Positions 21,312 to 29,602 of a DNA stretch of 64,000 bases are shown in pieces. The DNA is from Lentisphaeria bacterium (lineage in GTDB: Bacteria > Verrucomicrobiota > Lentisphaeria > Victivallales > Victivallaceae). The position numbers were made by a program, and so were the translations under genes. Position 1 is the stretch's first letter; each line of letters opens with the position of its first letter. The stretch spans positions 4,092,001 to 4,156,000 of the forward strand of contig CP091727.1 of the NCBI GenBank assembly GCA_022009855.1, written 5' to 3'. Below the pieces are notes generated by a model. The model saw only the letters and a program-made list of their open reading frames with translations. It searched no databases and was not told where the DNA came from.

Positions 21312-22304
21312 TTACAGTGTTTCCAGTTCCTGAGGATATGCAATCATGGTCATCTCAAAGACACCCCCGCAGAGTGCTCGCATTATTATCCTGTAATCCA
21401 GTTTCTGCGCCATCAGAAACTCATACATTCCGAACAGTTCTTCACGATTGTGGTAGTTCGCCAGCAGAAGAACCGGACGATCCCGGGCAATCACCTTTTT
21501 CCCACCTTTAAGCAATTCCACGCCCCAGCCTTCGACGTCGGCGGAAATGACACCGAGAGGGGAGCGCGGCTGTTCCTGAAAAACGATATCGAGAGTAGTC
21601 ATTTCTCCGGAAATGGCTTGAGCATTTTTGTCCCGGCAGACATTTTGAAAATCTGCGGAAGTTACGGTGCTGCCCAGGGCGCAGGGATGGTATTCATAAT
21701 TTGAGAAATCGTATTTTTTCATCGTGTTCCGATAAGGTTGTTCCGTCATCGGATCCGGATCGAATGCATGAATGAAGCCGGGATGATAGTTCAGGAAGAT
21801 GGCGGAGGACTCGCCGTAAAACGAACCTGCATCGACAAATATCTTGCCGCGGATGTAATCATGAACTGCCGGAGGAACCTCATGTTTCAGGCCGTGGTGT
21901 TCAAGGAGCACTTCAGAACTCGCATAATTTCCGCTTCTGACCTGGGCCAGTCGCAATCGGTGCAGATCCCGAATGGTCCGTTTCCGTTCCCGGGCAGTGA
22001 GAAACAACTCCCCCCGGATAATGGCGTTTCCGAAGAGTTCCGGATGTTTCATGGGAATTGCAAGCAGGCGACAAACCCGTAGATATCGGGAAATATCTTC
22101 GCGGGAGACAGAGTCCAGAGTCGGCATTCTGCTTTGAATCTCTTCATCGGAAACATCTGCCAGTTCTGCGGCAGACGCATGATGGAAGGAGCCATCGCCC
22201 GGCAGAAACATCCAGTCGCCGCGCAGGACCCGCCAGACCAGTTTCAATCGGTATCCCAGGCCGGGCAGGAGAAGAGGCAGGAGGTGTTTGAATAGACCAG
22301 TCAT
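21312..22304 (-). CDS. FkbM-family methyltransferase
   Basis: The ATG at 22304 overlaps the stop of the GT2 gene (ATGA), which is why I prefer it to the upstream in-frame start. The product has 330 residues. The SAM-binding domain starts near residue 170 with IFVDAGSFYGESS, and the FkbM hallmark appears as GVISADVEGWGVELLKGG followed by RPVLLLANYH. The N-terminal 150 residues are helical and not recognised. FkbM enzymes O-methylate sugars or polyketides; between two glycosyltransferases it probably methylates a surface glycan. Confidence 0.85.
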   Translation of the reverse strand: MTGLFKHLLPLLLPGLGYRLKLVWRVLRGDWMFLPGDGSFHHASAAELADVSDEEIQSRMPTLDSVSREDISRYLRVCRLLAIPMKHPELFGNAIIRGELFLTARERKRTIRDLHRLRLAQVRSGNYASSEVLLEHHGLKHEVPPAVHDYIRGKIFVDAGSFYGESSAIFLNYHPGFIHAFDPDPMTEQPYRNTMKKYDFSNYEYHPCALGSTVTSADFQNVCRDKNAQAISGEMTTLDIVFQEQPRSPLGVISADVEGWGVELLKGGKKVIARDRPVLLLANYHNREELFGMYEFLMAQKLDYRIIMRALCGGVFEMTMIAYPQELETL

Positions 22305-23401
22305 CGGAAAATCCTTTCGATCGCATGTTTGGACGCCGCCACCCAGCGCGGGATGTAGAGCGTTTTGAACTTCAACCATTTCAGCGGTTTTACCGCCGAG
22401 GAGAATTCCACTGTTTTTTCCGGGGGCTCGATCGCGGCGCGCATGGCGGCGCGGAACCGGTTATATCCGTTGTGTCCACAGTCGATATCCCATTCCATCG
22501 CATATAGTTTCATACGGTCGGCAACGCTTCGGAAGAGGGCGCGGTTTTGGGAATCATCGCACCAGCTCAGCCGATCCATGAACTCGAAATAGAGTCTCCG
22601 GCAGACGGTTTCCCGGAAGAGGCGTTCCCAGTTTGCTTGCTGCGGCCCGGCAGCCGAAAACAGGAGATCCCGCATGACTGCGAAGGTCTCCAGCTGCGTC
22701 AGGAACAGCTCCGTTTTGCGGGACGCCGTCATGCTTGCGGAATTGCGGCGTTCATAAAAATAAAATACGCCGGGATGGAACACGATTTTCCCGGCGAGAA
22801 GGAGCAGCCGGGCAACAAACAGCGTATCTTCGCCGAGTTTTCTGCCGGTCCCGTGATGCAGGGCGTTTTCCTGAATCAGTTTCCGGGAGATCAGTTTGTT
22901 GCACTCATACCCTTCCGGATTCTGCAGGGGAGAGGTCGGATGAAATCCGAGGAGAAAGGGTTCCACCAGATCTTTCCCGCACGCAACCACCTGCCGGGTG
23001 TAACGCGGATAGACCCGGTCGAAAAAGCGGTAAAGATGATGCATGCCGAAAACGACGATATCCGCCTGTTCCGCCCGGGCTGTCGTCAAAAGTTCCGACA
23101 ATGTCCGGGGCGCGAGATAATCATCCGCGTCGAGGAAGAAGAGATATTCCCCCGTTGCCGCGGAGATTCCCGCGTCACGGGAACGGCCCTGACCGAGATT
23201 TTCCCGGTTCCGGATGAGTTGTACTCTGGAATCTTCCGCCGCGATTCGGGTGAGTATTTCCACGCTCCGGTCGGTTGAGGAGTCATCGACGAACAGAATT
23301 TCAAATTCCTGAAACGTCTGCCGGAGGAGGCTGCGGTAACAGCGCCGCAGATATTTTTCCGCATTATAGACCGGGATGATGACGGAAATGAGCGGTTTCA
23401 T
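22301..23401 (-). CDS. Glycosyltransferase family 2
   Basis: The product has 366 residues from the ATG at 23401 (MKPLISVIIPVYN), the standard GT2 opening. NTP-sugar binding is indicated by VDDSSTDRS and the metal-binding DxD-type LDADDY. An in-frame ATG at 23488 would add 29 poorly conserved residues, but the predicted -10 box at 23496-23501 would place transcription start practically on that ATG, so it would be leaderless. The weak ribosome site before 23401 leaves the start uncertain. First gene of the GT2-FkbM-GT9 unit. Confidence 0.85.
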   Translation of the reverse strand: MKPLISVIIPVYNAEKYLRRCYRSLLRQTFQEFEILFVDDSSTDRSVEILTRIAAEDSRVQLIRNRENLGQGRSRDAGISAATGEYLFFLDADDYLAPRTLSELLTTARAEQADIVVFGMHHLYRFFDRVYPRYTRQVVACGKDLVEPFLLGFHPTSPLQNPEGYECNKLISRKLIQENALHHGTGRKLGEDTLFVARLLLLAGKIVFHPGVFYFYERRNSASMTASRKTELFLTQLETFAVMRDLLFSAAGPQQANWERLFRETVCRRLYFEFMDRLSWCDDSQNRALFRSVADRMKLYAMEWDIDCGHNGYNRFRAAMRAAIEPPEKTVEFSSAVKPLKWLKFKTLYIPRWVAASKHAIERIFR

Positions 23402-23495
23402 ACTGGTATTATCGATTTTACCTGCCGGCAGCATGCCGCCACGCTTTCCCCGGGAAACTCTGGCGGAGGTTATTTCAAACTGGTTCATTTTTTAC

Positions 23496-23523
23496 ACTAT
23501 ATCCCCATTGAGGCGGTTTGCAA
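23496..23523 (-). promoter_or_regulatory. Sigma-70-type promoter of the GT2-FkbM-GT9 operon
   Basis: On the minus strand TTGCAA (23523-23518), 16 bases, TATAGT (23501-23496). It reads toward the GT2 gene. Confidence 0.6.
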
Positions 23524-23763
23524 GTGTTCCCCGAAGACATTTTTCCTTTTTTATCGGCAGGTGAGAGAGAAAAATCCGGGCCGCCGGGGATGAAGGCAGT
23601 TTCAGCTGCTCTTTTCATGACCTCGTCCGAATTCGGAAGCGGAGGATTGCAGGAGAGAAACGGCGTGAAGGATGCATAATGCGAATTCCTCTGTGTAAAC
23701 AGGATTTACAGGAAAAGAAAAAAGCTCCGAATCAGCAGGCTGACCGGAGCAGAGCGTTCAATA

Positions 23764-23841
23764 TGGGGTGGTAAACGGGACTCGAACCCGCGACCTCCTG
23801 GGCCACAACCAGGCGCTCTAACCAACTGAGCTACAACCACC
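23764..23841 (-). tRNA. tRNA-His (GTG)
   Basis: The minus strand folds as a tRNA. The anticodon loop is TTGTGGC with anticodon GTG, closed by CCTGG/CCAGG. The T-loop is GTTCGAG and the D-arm AGCTCAGTTGGTTAGAGC. An extra 5' G (G-1, at 23841) faces discriminator C, the His identity element, and CCA is encoded. In the acceptor stem the 6-67 position reads T-T and 7-66 G-T, a weaker stem than usual that could be natural or a sequence error. Confidence 0.93.
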
Positions 23842-23966
23842 ATTTTTAACGTGTCATATACAATAGTACATTTTGGAAAAATTTCAAGCGTTTTTCTGCT
23901 CAAAACCGAAAAAATATTGCGGGAGTTGCCGCCGGGAGCTGTTTCCCGGCGGTTCTGCCGCCGGAA

Positions 23967-25169
23967 TCAGCCTTTCAAAACCGCCAGCGGAGTCAGGCGA
24001 ACCAGCGGTTCGATCAGATCCCGCTCGGCGTCGATCACTTCATCGATCGGTTTGTAGGCCTGCGGCGCTTCCGAAAGGTCAAGCAGATTCCGGTGTTTTC
24101 CGAACTTCCGGACCGCATGCCACCGTTCGCAGACGATGCCCTCCATGGCCTGGTCACACTCTTCGACCGTGAGGCGGGTACTGGCGGCGATTCGGCTCAT
24201 CCGCCGTCCAGCCCCGTGCGAACAGCTATGGAAGGAGTCTGGATTCCCCAGCCCCCGGACGATGTAGCTGGCACTTCCCATCGAACCGGGAATGATGCCG
24301 ATCTCGTCGAGTTTCGCGCTGGTCGCCCCTTTCCGGTGGATGCAGAGCGTCTCACCGAAGTGCTCTTCGAACGCGGCGTAGTTGTGGTGAATGTTCACTT
24401 CGCGCAGGAAGGGGCACTCCGGTACGAACTCCGCGAAGGTCTCCTTCATCACCGCCATCATCCGGCGGCGGTTTTCCGCCGCGTACCGCAGCGCAAAGAG
24501 CATGTCGCGGAAGTAGCCATGCCCCTCCGCCTCCTCAATCGGCAGGAACGCCAGATCGGGATCCGGCAGCTTCATGCGGTAGCGTTCGTTGAGTTTCCGG
24601 GCCCGCCGGTGATAAAACTCCTCGATCCGCTTCCCGAGGTTGCGGCTGCCGGAATGGATCATCAGCCAAACGAAACCCGCGTCGGATTTTTGGATTTCGA
24701 TGAAGTGATTTCCGCCGCCGAGCGTCCCGAGATTTTTGCGGTCCAGCGTGTTGGCGAAGTCCGACACCTGGCCGTTGTGATCCAGATAGGATTCGAATCC
24801 CTCCCACTCCTGCGCGACCGGGTGCGAGACTCCTTCCCCGACCGGGATGCGGGTTTTGAGTTTCTCCTGAATGGCCCGGCGGAACTCCATCGACGCGAGC
24901 CTTTCCGCCGGGACGCCGGTTTCGACCGCGACCATGCCGCAGCCGATGTCGACGCCGACCGCGCTCGGAATGATCGCGTCTTTCGCCGCGACCACGCCGC
25001 CGATGGGCATGCCGTACCCCTGATGGCAGTCCGGCATCAGCGCGACGTGGCGGACCAGCGCCGGATGGGCGGCAAGGTTGGCCGCCTGCGCCATCGCACC
25101 GGGTTCCACCTCCTCACACCAGCTTTTGACCGGAATGCGGAACGACTCTTCCTGTTTGATCCACTTCAT
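23967..25169 (-). CDS. rtcB: RNA-splicing ligase RtcB (3'-phosphate/2',3'-cyclic phosphate RNA ligase)
   Basis: RtcB joins RNA 2',3'-cyclic phosphate or 3'-phosphate ends to 5'-OH ends using GTP and Mn2+. The product has 400 residues, close to the E. coli enzyme. Metal- and GTP-site motifs are intact: PDCHQGYGMPIGGV, VGVDIGCGM, LGGGNHFIE, REVNIHHNY and PGSMGSASY. The guanylated His lies in CSHGAGR. There is no frame break. It overlaps rtcA by ATGA and is the last gene of the predicted sigma-54/RtcR-controlled unit. Confidence 0.96.
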   Translation of the reverse strand: MKWIKQEESFRIPVKSWCEEVEPGAMAQAANLAAHPALVRHVALMPDCHQGYGMPIGGVVAAKDAIIPSAVGVDIGCGMVAVETGVPAERLASMEFRRAIQEKLKTRIPVGEGVSHPVAQEWEGFESYLDHNGQVSDFANTLDRKNLGTLGGGNHFIEIQKSDAGFVWLMIHSGSRNLGKRIEEFYHRRARKLNERYRMKLPDPDLAFLPIEEAEGHGYFRDMLFALRYAAENRRRMMAVMKETFAEFVPECPFLREVNIHHNYAAFEEHFGETLCIHRKGATSAKLDEIGIIPGSMGSASYIVRGLGNPDSFHSCSHGAGRRMSRIAASTRLTVEECDQAMEGIVCERWHAVRKFGKHRNLLDLSEAPQAYKPIDEVIDAERDLIEPLVRLTPLAVLKG

Positions 25170-26184
25170 TGTTTCACCTCGATAAGATAGTATCCATTCA
25201 CTCTCTTTTCCACTGAAATTTTCACCTCGAGAAACTTCTCGATGACTGCGATGTTGGTTTGCGTATGACGGCTCGGCGACACGGTCCCGAACGCGCCGCC
25301 GGCGCCGATCGCCATCGGCAGCAGCAGCTGGTCGGCGAGAAAACGCCAGACCGGAATCTGCATATGCCGGTAATGGTTGACCATGTCGGCGACCCGTTCC
25401 CCAACCGCGCGGCGCGAGATGCCGACGTCGCCGCAGACGCTGAAGAGTTCGGTAATCTTCTCCATCCGCAGTTCGGCGAACATCACGTTGCCGGGGCCGG
25501 GGGAGGGGACCTCCTGCGTTTCGGCGGTGAATCCGTCTGAGGAGTTCAGCCTTTCGATGCAGAAACGCACCTCGTCATCGCGGATGGCGGGAGCGATTCC
25601 GCTGCTGAGCGCGGTGAGCCGCGCACTCCGGAGCGGGCCGGATTCCAGCAGCTCGAACCGCTCCCACCGGCGGACCGGTTCGATTTCCAGCCGGATCCGG
25701 CCTCCTCCGGCCGGATAGAAACCGACCGTCTCCAGCGTCGCCGAAACCGTCGCCCCCATCCGGCGGAGACAGGAGAGATAGACCCGGTCGAAGAATTCGA
25801 AGATCGGGGCGTTCGCCGCATGGGTTCCCCTTCGATCACGACCGTGGAACTCCCGTCTGCGCGGAGCAGACAGGGCAGGACGGTCTGGGCGATCAGGATC
25901 GTGCTTCCGGCGCTGCCGACGACGAAACGGTAATTGCCCGCTCGAATCGTGCCGGGCGTGAACGTGAGCTCCTGCGAGTTGAGTTCCGCGCCGGAAAGGG
26001 TACCGCCGGAGATCTCCGCCACCGCCCGGGCGCAGGCCAGATGCTGACGCATCAGCCCGGGTTTGCGGCGCCGGGCGCGGATGTTGCGGAAGTGGACCTC
26101 CTTTCCGCTCAGTGCGGCGAGTGAGAGCGACGAACGCAGAATCTGCCCGCCTCCTTCGCCGAAACTTCCATCGATTTCAATCAT
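25166..26184 (-). CDS. rtcA: RNA 3'-terminal phosphate cyclase; one frame break
   Basis: RtcA converts RNA 3'-phosphate to 2',3'-cyclic phosphate using ATP. One base is missing in the C4 run 25827-25830; the corrected length is 339 residues, as expected for the family. The opening MIEIDGSFGEGGGQILR is the RtcA signature. The restored region reads EGGTHAANAPIFEF, again typical. The His that is adenylylated is in SRHTQTN near the C-terminus. The stop overlaps the rtcB start (ATGA). The ribosome site is AGAGGAA. A terminator-like hairpin lies 58 bases upstream of its start. Confidence 0.94.
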
Positions 26185-26241
26185 GGTATTCCTCTTTAAG
26201 TGAATTATTTCAGCGGTTTTTGAGGCTCCCGCTGTTTGTTG

Positions 26242-26281
26242 AAAAAAGATGGAGAAAGAGCCGAAACGGAATTTCTCCATC
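26242..26281 (-). terminator. Intrinsic terminator or attenuator between the coiled-coil gene and rtcA
   Basis: On the minus strand GATGGAGAAA and TTTCTCCATC (26281-26272 and 26257-26248) form a perfect 10-bp stem with a 14-base loop, followed at once by six T (26247-26242). That is a full Rho-independent terminator. It sits inside the putative rtc transcription unit, in a 255-base gap (26185-26439) holding no ORF. A TATAAT box on the minus strand near 26362-26367, without a good -35, is a weak candidate for a separate start. Confidence 0.75.
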
Positions 26282-26439
26282 TGAAACGGATTGCCGAACC
26301 GGAGAAAATAACGCTTTCCTTTTATTGCTTTCGTTTTCAGGTTTACCAATCTGTCAGATAAATTATAACGGGCAAAAGCGCCCCGGATATCGTATCTGAG
26401 ATAGCATCTGGATCTGTGTTCTCCGGCGGTTTTCCGTTT

Positions 26440-26885
26440 TTATAATTCCGGCAGTTCAACCTTGGTCTTTACATTGAATTCATCCAGTTCATCCTGAATG
26501 GCTTCTCCTCTTTTCTGCATCGTTTCGACATACCGCAGAATCTCCGCCCGGGGAATACCACGTCGAATGTGGCGGTTTCGCCGTAGGAGCGGGCTTGAAT
26601 CCCCTCGGTCACGTCGATCTTGTTGAGCTGAGTGATGATGGATTTGATTTCATCCATCTCCGCCAGTCTGCCCGCGATCGGGGCATTGGTTTCTGCGATG
26701 ATTTGTTTGAGGCGGATGATCGCGGCATGCATCTGCATCGTTTCCGCCATCAGCGCCTTCAGATCGAAACTGCGGATGCTGCCGGAAATTTTAGAGTTTT
26801 CCTGTGACAGAATCTCAAAGTTCCGTTTGAGCCTTCCGGCCAGACGACTTTTTTCTTTCAGTGCTTTCGCCAGGGTGACTTTCAT
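26440..26885 (-). CDS. Coiled-coil protein, DIP1984-like; one frame break
   Basis: The best start is ATG 26885, with GGAG six bases before it. One base is missing at the G4 run 26550-26553 (plus strand). The corrected product has 148 residues, nearly all helical with heptad-like hydrophobic spacing: KVTLAKALKEKSRLAGRLKR, a middle helix IIRLKQIIAETN, and a C-terminal QDELDEFNVKTKVEL. The layout resembles the small DIP1984/DUF6847 family, whose function is unknown; this placement is tentative. It follows the Cys-rich mini-protein by 50 bases and shares its sigma-54 promoter. Confidence 0.6.
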
Positions 26886-26935
26886 TTTCATCTCCACGAT
26901 TATCATTTATTTCTGTTCTGTCTCGGATACTTCAC

Positions 26936-27193
26936 TCAGGCCGCCGGGAAGTCCTCTTCACCGGTATCCCGCTGATTCAATGCGGCCCGCCGTTCCGCCG
27001 GAGGCAGCTCGCCGTATCTCCGCGGATTGCCGCACTGGACGCAGGAACACGGTTTGCGGTGGCAGTTTGTCATCAAGCCGATTTCCCGCGCTGAAATTTC
27101 AGACGTGGCGAAATGCCGCTGTTTCAGCAGTTCCAAAGTCCGGCGTCTGGCTTTTTTCTCCTGGAACCTGCGATATGCTCTCGAACGCATCAT
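26936..27193 (-). CDS. Small Cys-rich basic protein, putative zinc binder
   Basis: The product has 85 residues with a strong AAGGGGA ribosome site. The N-terminal 35 residues are very basic and helical (RAYRRFQEKKARRR). A compact Cys cluster follows, with spacing C-x5-C-x-C-x2-C ending CGNPRRYGE. Proteins of this shape are widespread as short hypotheticals, and the pattern suggests a zinc knuckle with nucleic-acid contact. It is the first gene after the sigma-54 promoter, so it belongs to the RtcR regulon by position. A role in RNA damage is an inference. Confidence 0.7.
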   Translation of the reverse strand: MMRSRAYRRFQEKKARRRTLELLKQRHFATSEISAREIGLMTNCHRKPCSCVQCGNPRRYGELPPAERRAALNQRDTGEEDFPAA

Positions 27194-27234
27194 TTTCCCC
27201 TTTCCTTTTTCGTTCTTGTTCCGCTTTTGACATT

Positions 27235-27251
27235 AGCAAGCTGCGTGCCAA
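27235..27251 (-). promoter_or_regulatory. Canonical sigma-54 promoter of the RNA-repair unit
   Basis: The minus strand reads TTGGCACG-CAGC-TTGCT, an exact match to the sigma-54 -24/-12 consensus YTGGCACG-N4-TTGCW. It points at the gene starting at 27193, and the expected transcription start is near 27225. The gene for the sigma-54 activator RtcR begins 116 bases away on the other strand. Confidence 0.92.
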
Positions 27252-27366
27252 CTTTTGAAATCGCGTTTTTTCGAGCGAGAGAAACGATTTTTGCTTGCAA
27301 TCCGTCGAGGACGGGATATTGTATATTATAGAAAAATAAATATAAATTATAAAATATTATAATCCT

Positions 27367-28953
27367 ATGAATATCCTGATCTCACTGCTCGGCAGTACGC
27401 TGGACGATCATGGCCGCGGGGAGGGGCGCTGGAACGTGTGGCGCCCCGCCGTGGCGCTGGCGATGCAGGAAGAGCTTCATTTCGACCGCTATTATCTGCT
27501 TTACCAGCCGGAGTTTGAGCGCCTTTACAGACGGATCCGGGAGGACATCCTCATCTGCTCTCCGGATACCGAGGTGATCGGAGAGGCGATTCATTTCGCC
27601 AACCCGTGGGATTTCGAGGAGGTGTACGCGCGTCTCTACGACTTCAGCCGTGCCGGGAAGTTCGCCGAAGATGAGAATAATCGCTACTTCATCCACATCA
27701 CGACCGGGACGCACGTTGCGCAGATCTGCCTCTTCCTGCTCAATGAATCCCATCATCTGCCGGGGACGCTGATTCAGACCCATCCGACCAGGCGCAACTG
27801 CGCGCGTGGTTCCCTTCACGCTGATCGACCTCGATCTTGCCCGTTACGATCTCCTGGCGCAGCGTTTTGCTGTGGAGCGGCGCAACGATCTGGATTTCCT
27901 GAAATCCGGCATCGCCACGCGGAACACCCGGTTCAATGCCCTGATTGAAACCATCGAACGGGTGGCGATCCGTTCCGGGGAGCCGATTCTGCTGACCGGA
28001 CCGACCGGAGCGGGGAAATCCCGGCTGGCCCGGCGGATCTACGAGCTGAAGAAGCAGAACAACCAGCTCAAAGGCGACTTCATCGAGGTCAACTGTGCCA
28101 CGCTTCGCGGCGATCAGGCGATGAGCGCCCTGTTCGGACACCGGAAGGGCGCGTTCACCGGGGCGGTTGCCGACCGGCCGGGACTGCTGAAGCGGGCGGA
28201 CGGCGGCATCCTCTTTCTGGACGAGATCGCCGAACTGGGGCTGGACGAACAGGCGATGCTGCTGCGCGCAGTGGAAGAGAAGAGTTTTCTGCCGCTGGGA
28301 GCGGACCGGGAGGATTCGAGTCGTTTCCAACTGATCTGCGGTACCAATCGCAACCTGAATGCCGAGGTGGCCGCAGGACGTTTCCGCGATGATCTGCTTG
28401 CCCGCATCGATCTCTGGAATTTCGAACTCCCCGGCCTGGCGGAGCGGCGGGAGGATATCGAGCCGAACCTGGATTACGAACTGACCCGTTTCTCGGAGCG
28501 GAACGGCAAGCATGTCACCTTCAATCGCGAGGCGAGGGAGCGGTTTCTGCGGTTCGCTCTGGATCCGGGCAATTTGTGGCGCGGGAACTTCCGCGATCTC
28601 AACGCGATGGTGACCCGGATGGCGACGCTCGCCGCCGGTGGCCGGATCCAACTGGAGACGGTGGAGGAGGAGATTGCCCGGGGACCCGGCAGCAACGGCC
28701 GTCGCCGGAGAATCCGGAACTTGCCGCACTGCTGGGGGCGGATTTCCGGGAGAGGTTCGACCTGTTTGAACTCGCGCAGCTCAAAGAGGTTGTCGCGGTT
28801 TGCCGTGAATCTTCGACTCTGGCGGAAGCGGGGAAAAAACTGTTCGCGGTATCCCGGCTGGAGAAGCGGAGCGTCAACGATTCCGACCGGCTGAGCAAGT
28901 ATCTTGCCCGGTTCGGGCTGGAGTTCCGGGCGCTCCGGAACGGCGGGGTGTGA
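27367..28953 (+). CDS. rtcR: RtcR: CARF-domain sigma-54-dependent activator of RNA repair genes; two frame breaks
   Basis: RtcR senses damaged-RNA ligands through its N-terminal CARF domain and activates rtc genes with sigma-54 RNA polymerase. Breaks near 27788 (extra C) and 28697 (missing G) are needed; corrected length 528, like E. coli RtcR. Residues 1-180 are the CARF-like RtcR domain (IDLDLARYD at its end). The AAA+ domain has Walker A GPTGAGKS, the sigma-54 contact loop GAFTGA and Walker B GGILFLDEI. A C-terminal helix-turn-helix follows. The leader is AT-rich without a visible ribosome site. It is divergent from its predicted target. Confidence 0.95.
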
Positions 28954-28987
28954 GGTCTGCGGCCGATACAATGCGAAGGAGAGAAAC

Positions 28988-29396
28988 ATGGATACGGATT
29001 GGGAAGCTCTGATAACGGCGGCGAAAGCGGTGCTCCATCCCGCCGCGTTTCGGAATTCATTGAGGCAGGCGGCGTTGCGGCGGCGATTCAGACTCTTCGC
29101 GGAAACATCTACACCGGAATCTGCATCGATTCGGCCTGTTCGCTCGGCATGTGTGCGGAGCGGAACGCCGCCGCTCATATGCTGACCTGCGGGGAGTCCG
29201 CCATTGCGAAGATCGTCTGCATCAACTGGAACAGAGACTTTCTGCCGCCCTGCGGCGCGTACCGGGAGTTTCTGAAAGAGCTTGCGCCGGAGAACGGCAA
29301 GCTTCTTTTTCTCCTTTCCGAGAATCGCATCGTCACACTTCGCGAACTGCTGCCGGAGTGGTGGGGAATTTCCGGAGAAAAGAAAGCCGTCACTAG
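28988..29396 (+). CDS. Cytidine deaminase-like protein with an altered zinc site; two frame breaks
   Basis: One C is missing at 29039-29041. A second base is apparently missing at A4 29378-29381, which places the stop TAG in the loop of a hairpin (29394-29396) and gives 136 residues. Without it the frame would run through the initiator tRNA, which is implausible. The catalytic Cys-Ala-Glu is in MCAERNA (Cys56, Glu58). The second zinc motif reads PPCGAYREF, with Cys89 but Tyr92 where the family has Cys. It may be a non-canonical deaminase, an inactive relative, or a base error (TAC for TGC). Confidence 0.7.
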
Positions 29397-29403
29397 GACG
29401 GCT
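29385..29403 (+). terminator. Hairpin at the end of the deaminase gene
   Basis: AGCCGTC/GACGGCT arms with loop ACTAG. Only a loose T-rich stretch follows, so termination is plausible but not strong. It also lies just beyond the 3' end of the opposite-strand tRNA. Confidence 0.5.
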
Positions 29404-29414
29404 GAATTCTTAAT

Positions 29415-29489
29415 TGGTAGCGGGGGTAGGAATCGAACCTACGGCCTTCAGGTTATGAGCCTGACGAGCTACCACTGCTCCACCCCGCA
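29415..29489 (-). tRNA. Initiator tRNA-Met (CAT)
   Basis: The minus strand gives a tRNA with anticodon CAT in loop CTCATAA. The first base T1 cannot pair with T72, the unpaired 1-72 position typical of initiators, and the arms GCGGGG/CCCCGC, D-loop and T-loop GTTCGAT fit initiator tRNA. CCA is encoded. The anticodon stem reads TCAGG/CCTGA, so the usual three G-C pairs are reduced to two, with A29-U41. The promoter upstream is near consensus. Confidence 0.92.
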
Positions 29490-29506
29490 ACGTTGATGAT
29501 ACACCT

Positions 29507-29535
29507 AATATAGCGGCGAAAAGCGGATTTGTCAA
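29507..29535 (-). promoter_or_regulatory. Strong sigma-70-type promoter of the initiator tRNA
   Basis: On the minus strand TTGACA (29535-29530), 17 bases, TATATT (29512-29507), 17 bases before the mature tRNA 5' end. Confidence 0.8.
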
Positions 29536-29602
29536 GCTCAAATTGGAGAAAAATCGCGATTTCCGATACGAAAATCGACGATTTTTCTCCCTGTCGGATT
29601 CT

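Noticed and set aside
26185..26439. A Y-RNA-like or tRNA-like RNA gene in the rtc gap
   Set aside because: No T-loop, anticodon-like arm or clear long-range pairing beyond the terminator and a short CAGCGG/CCGCTG stem; not enough to annotate.
29397..29496. Extension of the deaminase-like frame to 29496
   Set aside because: It would translate antisense through the initiator tRNA; one base at A4 29378-29381 gives a stop inside a hairpin just before the tRNA.
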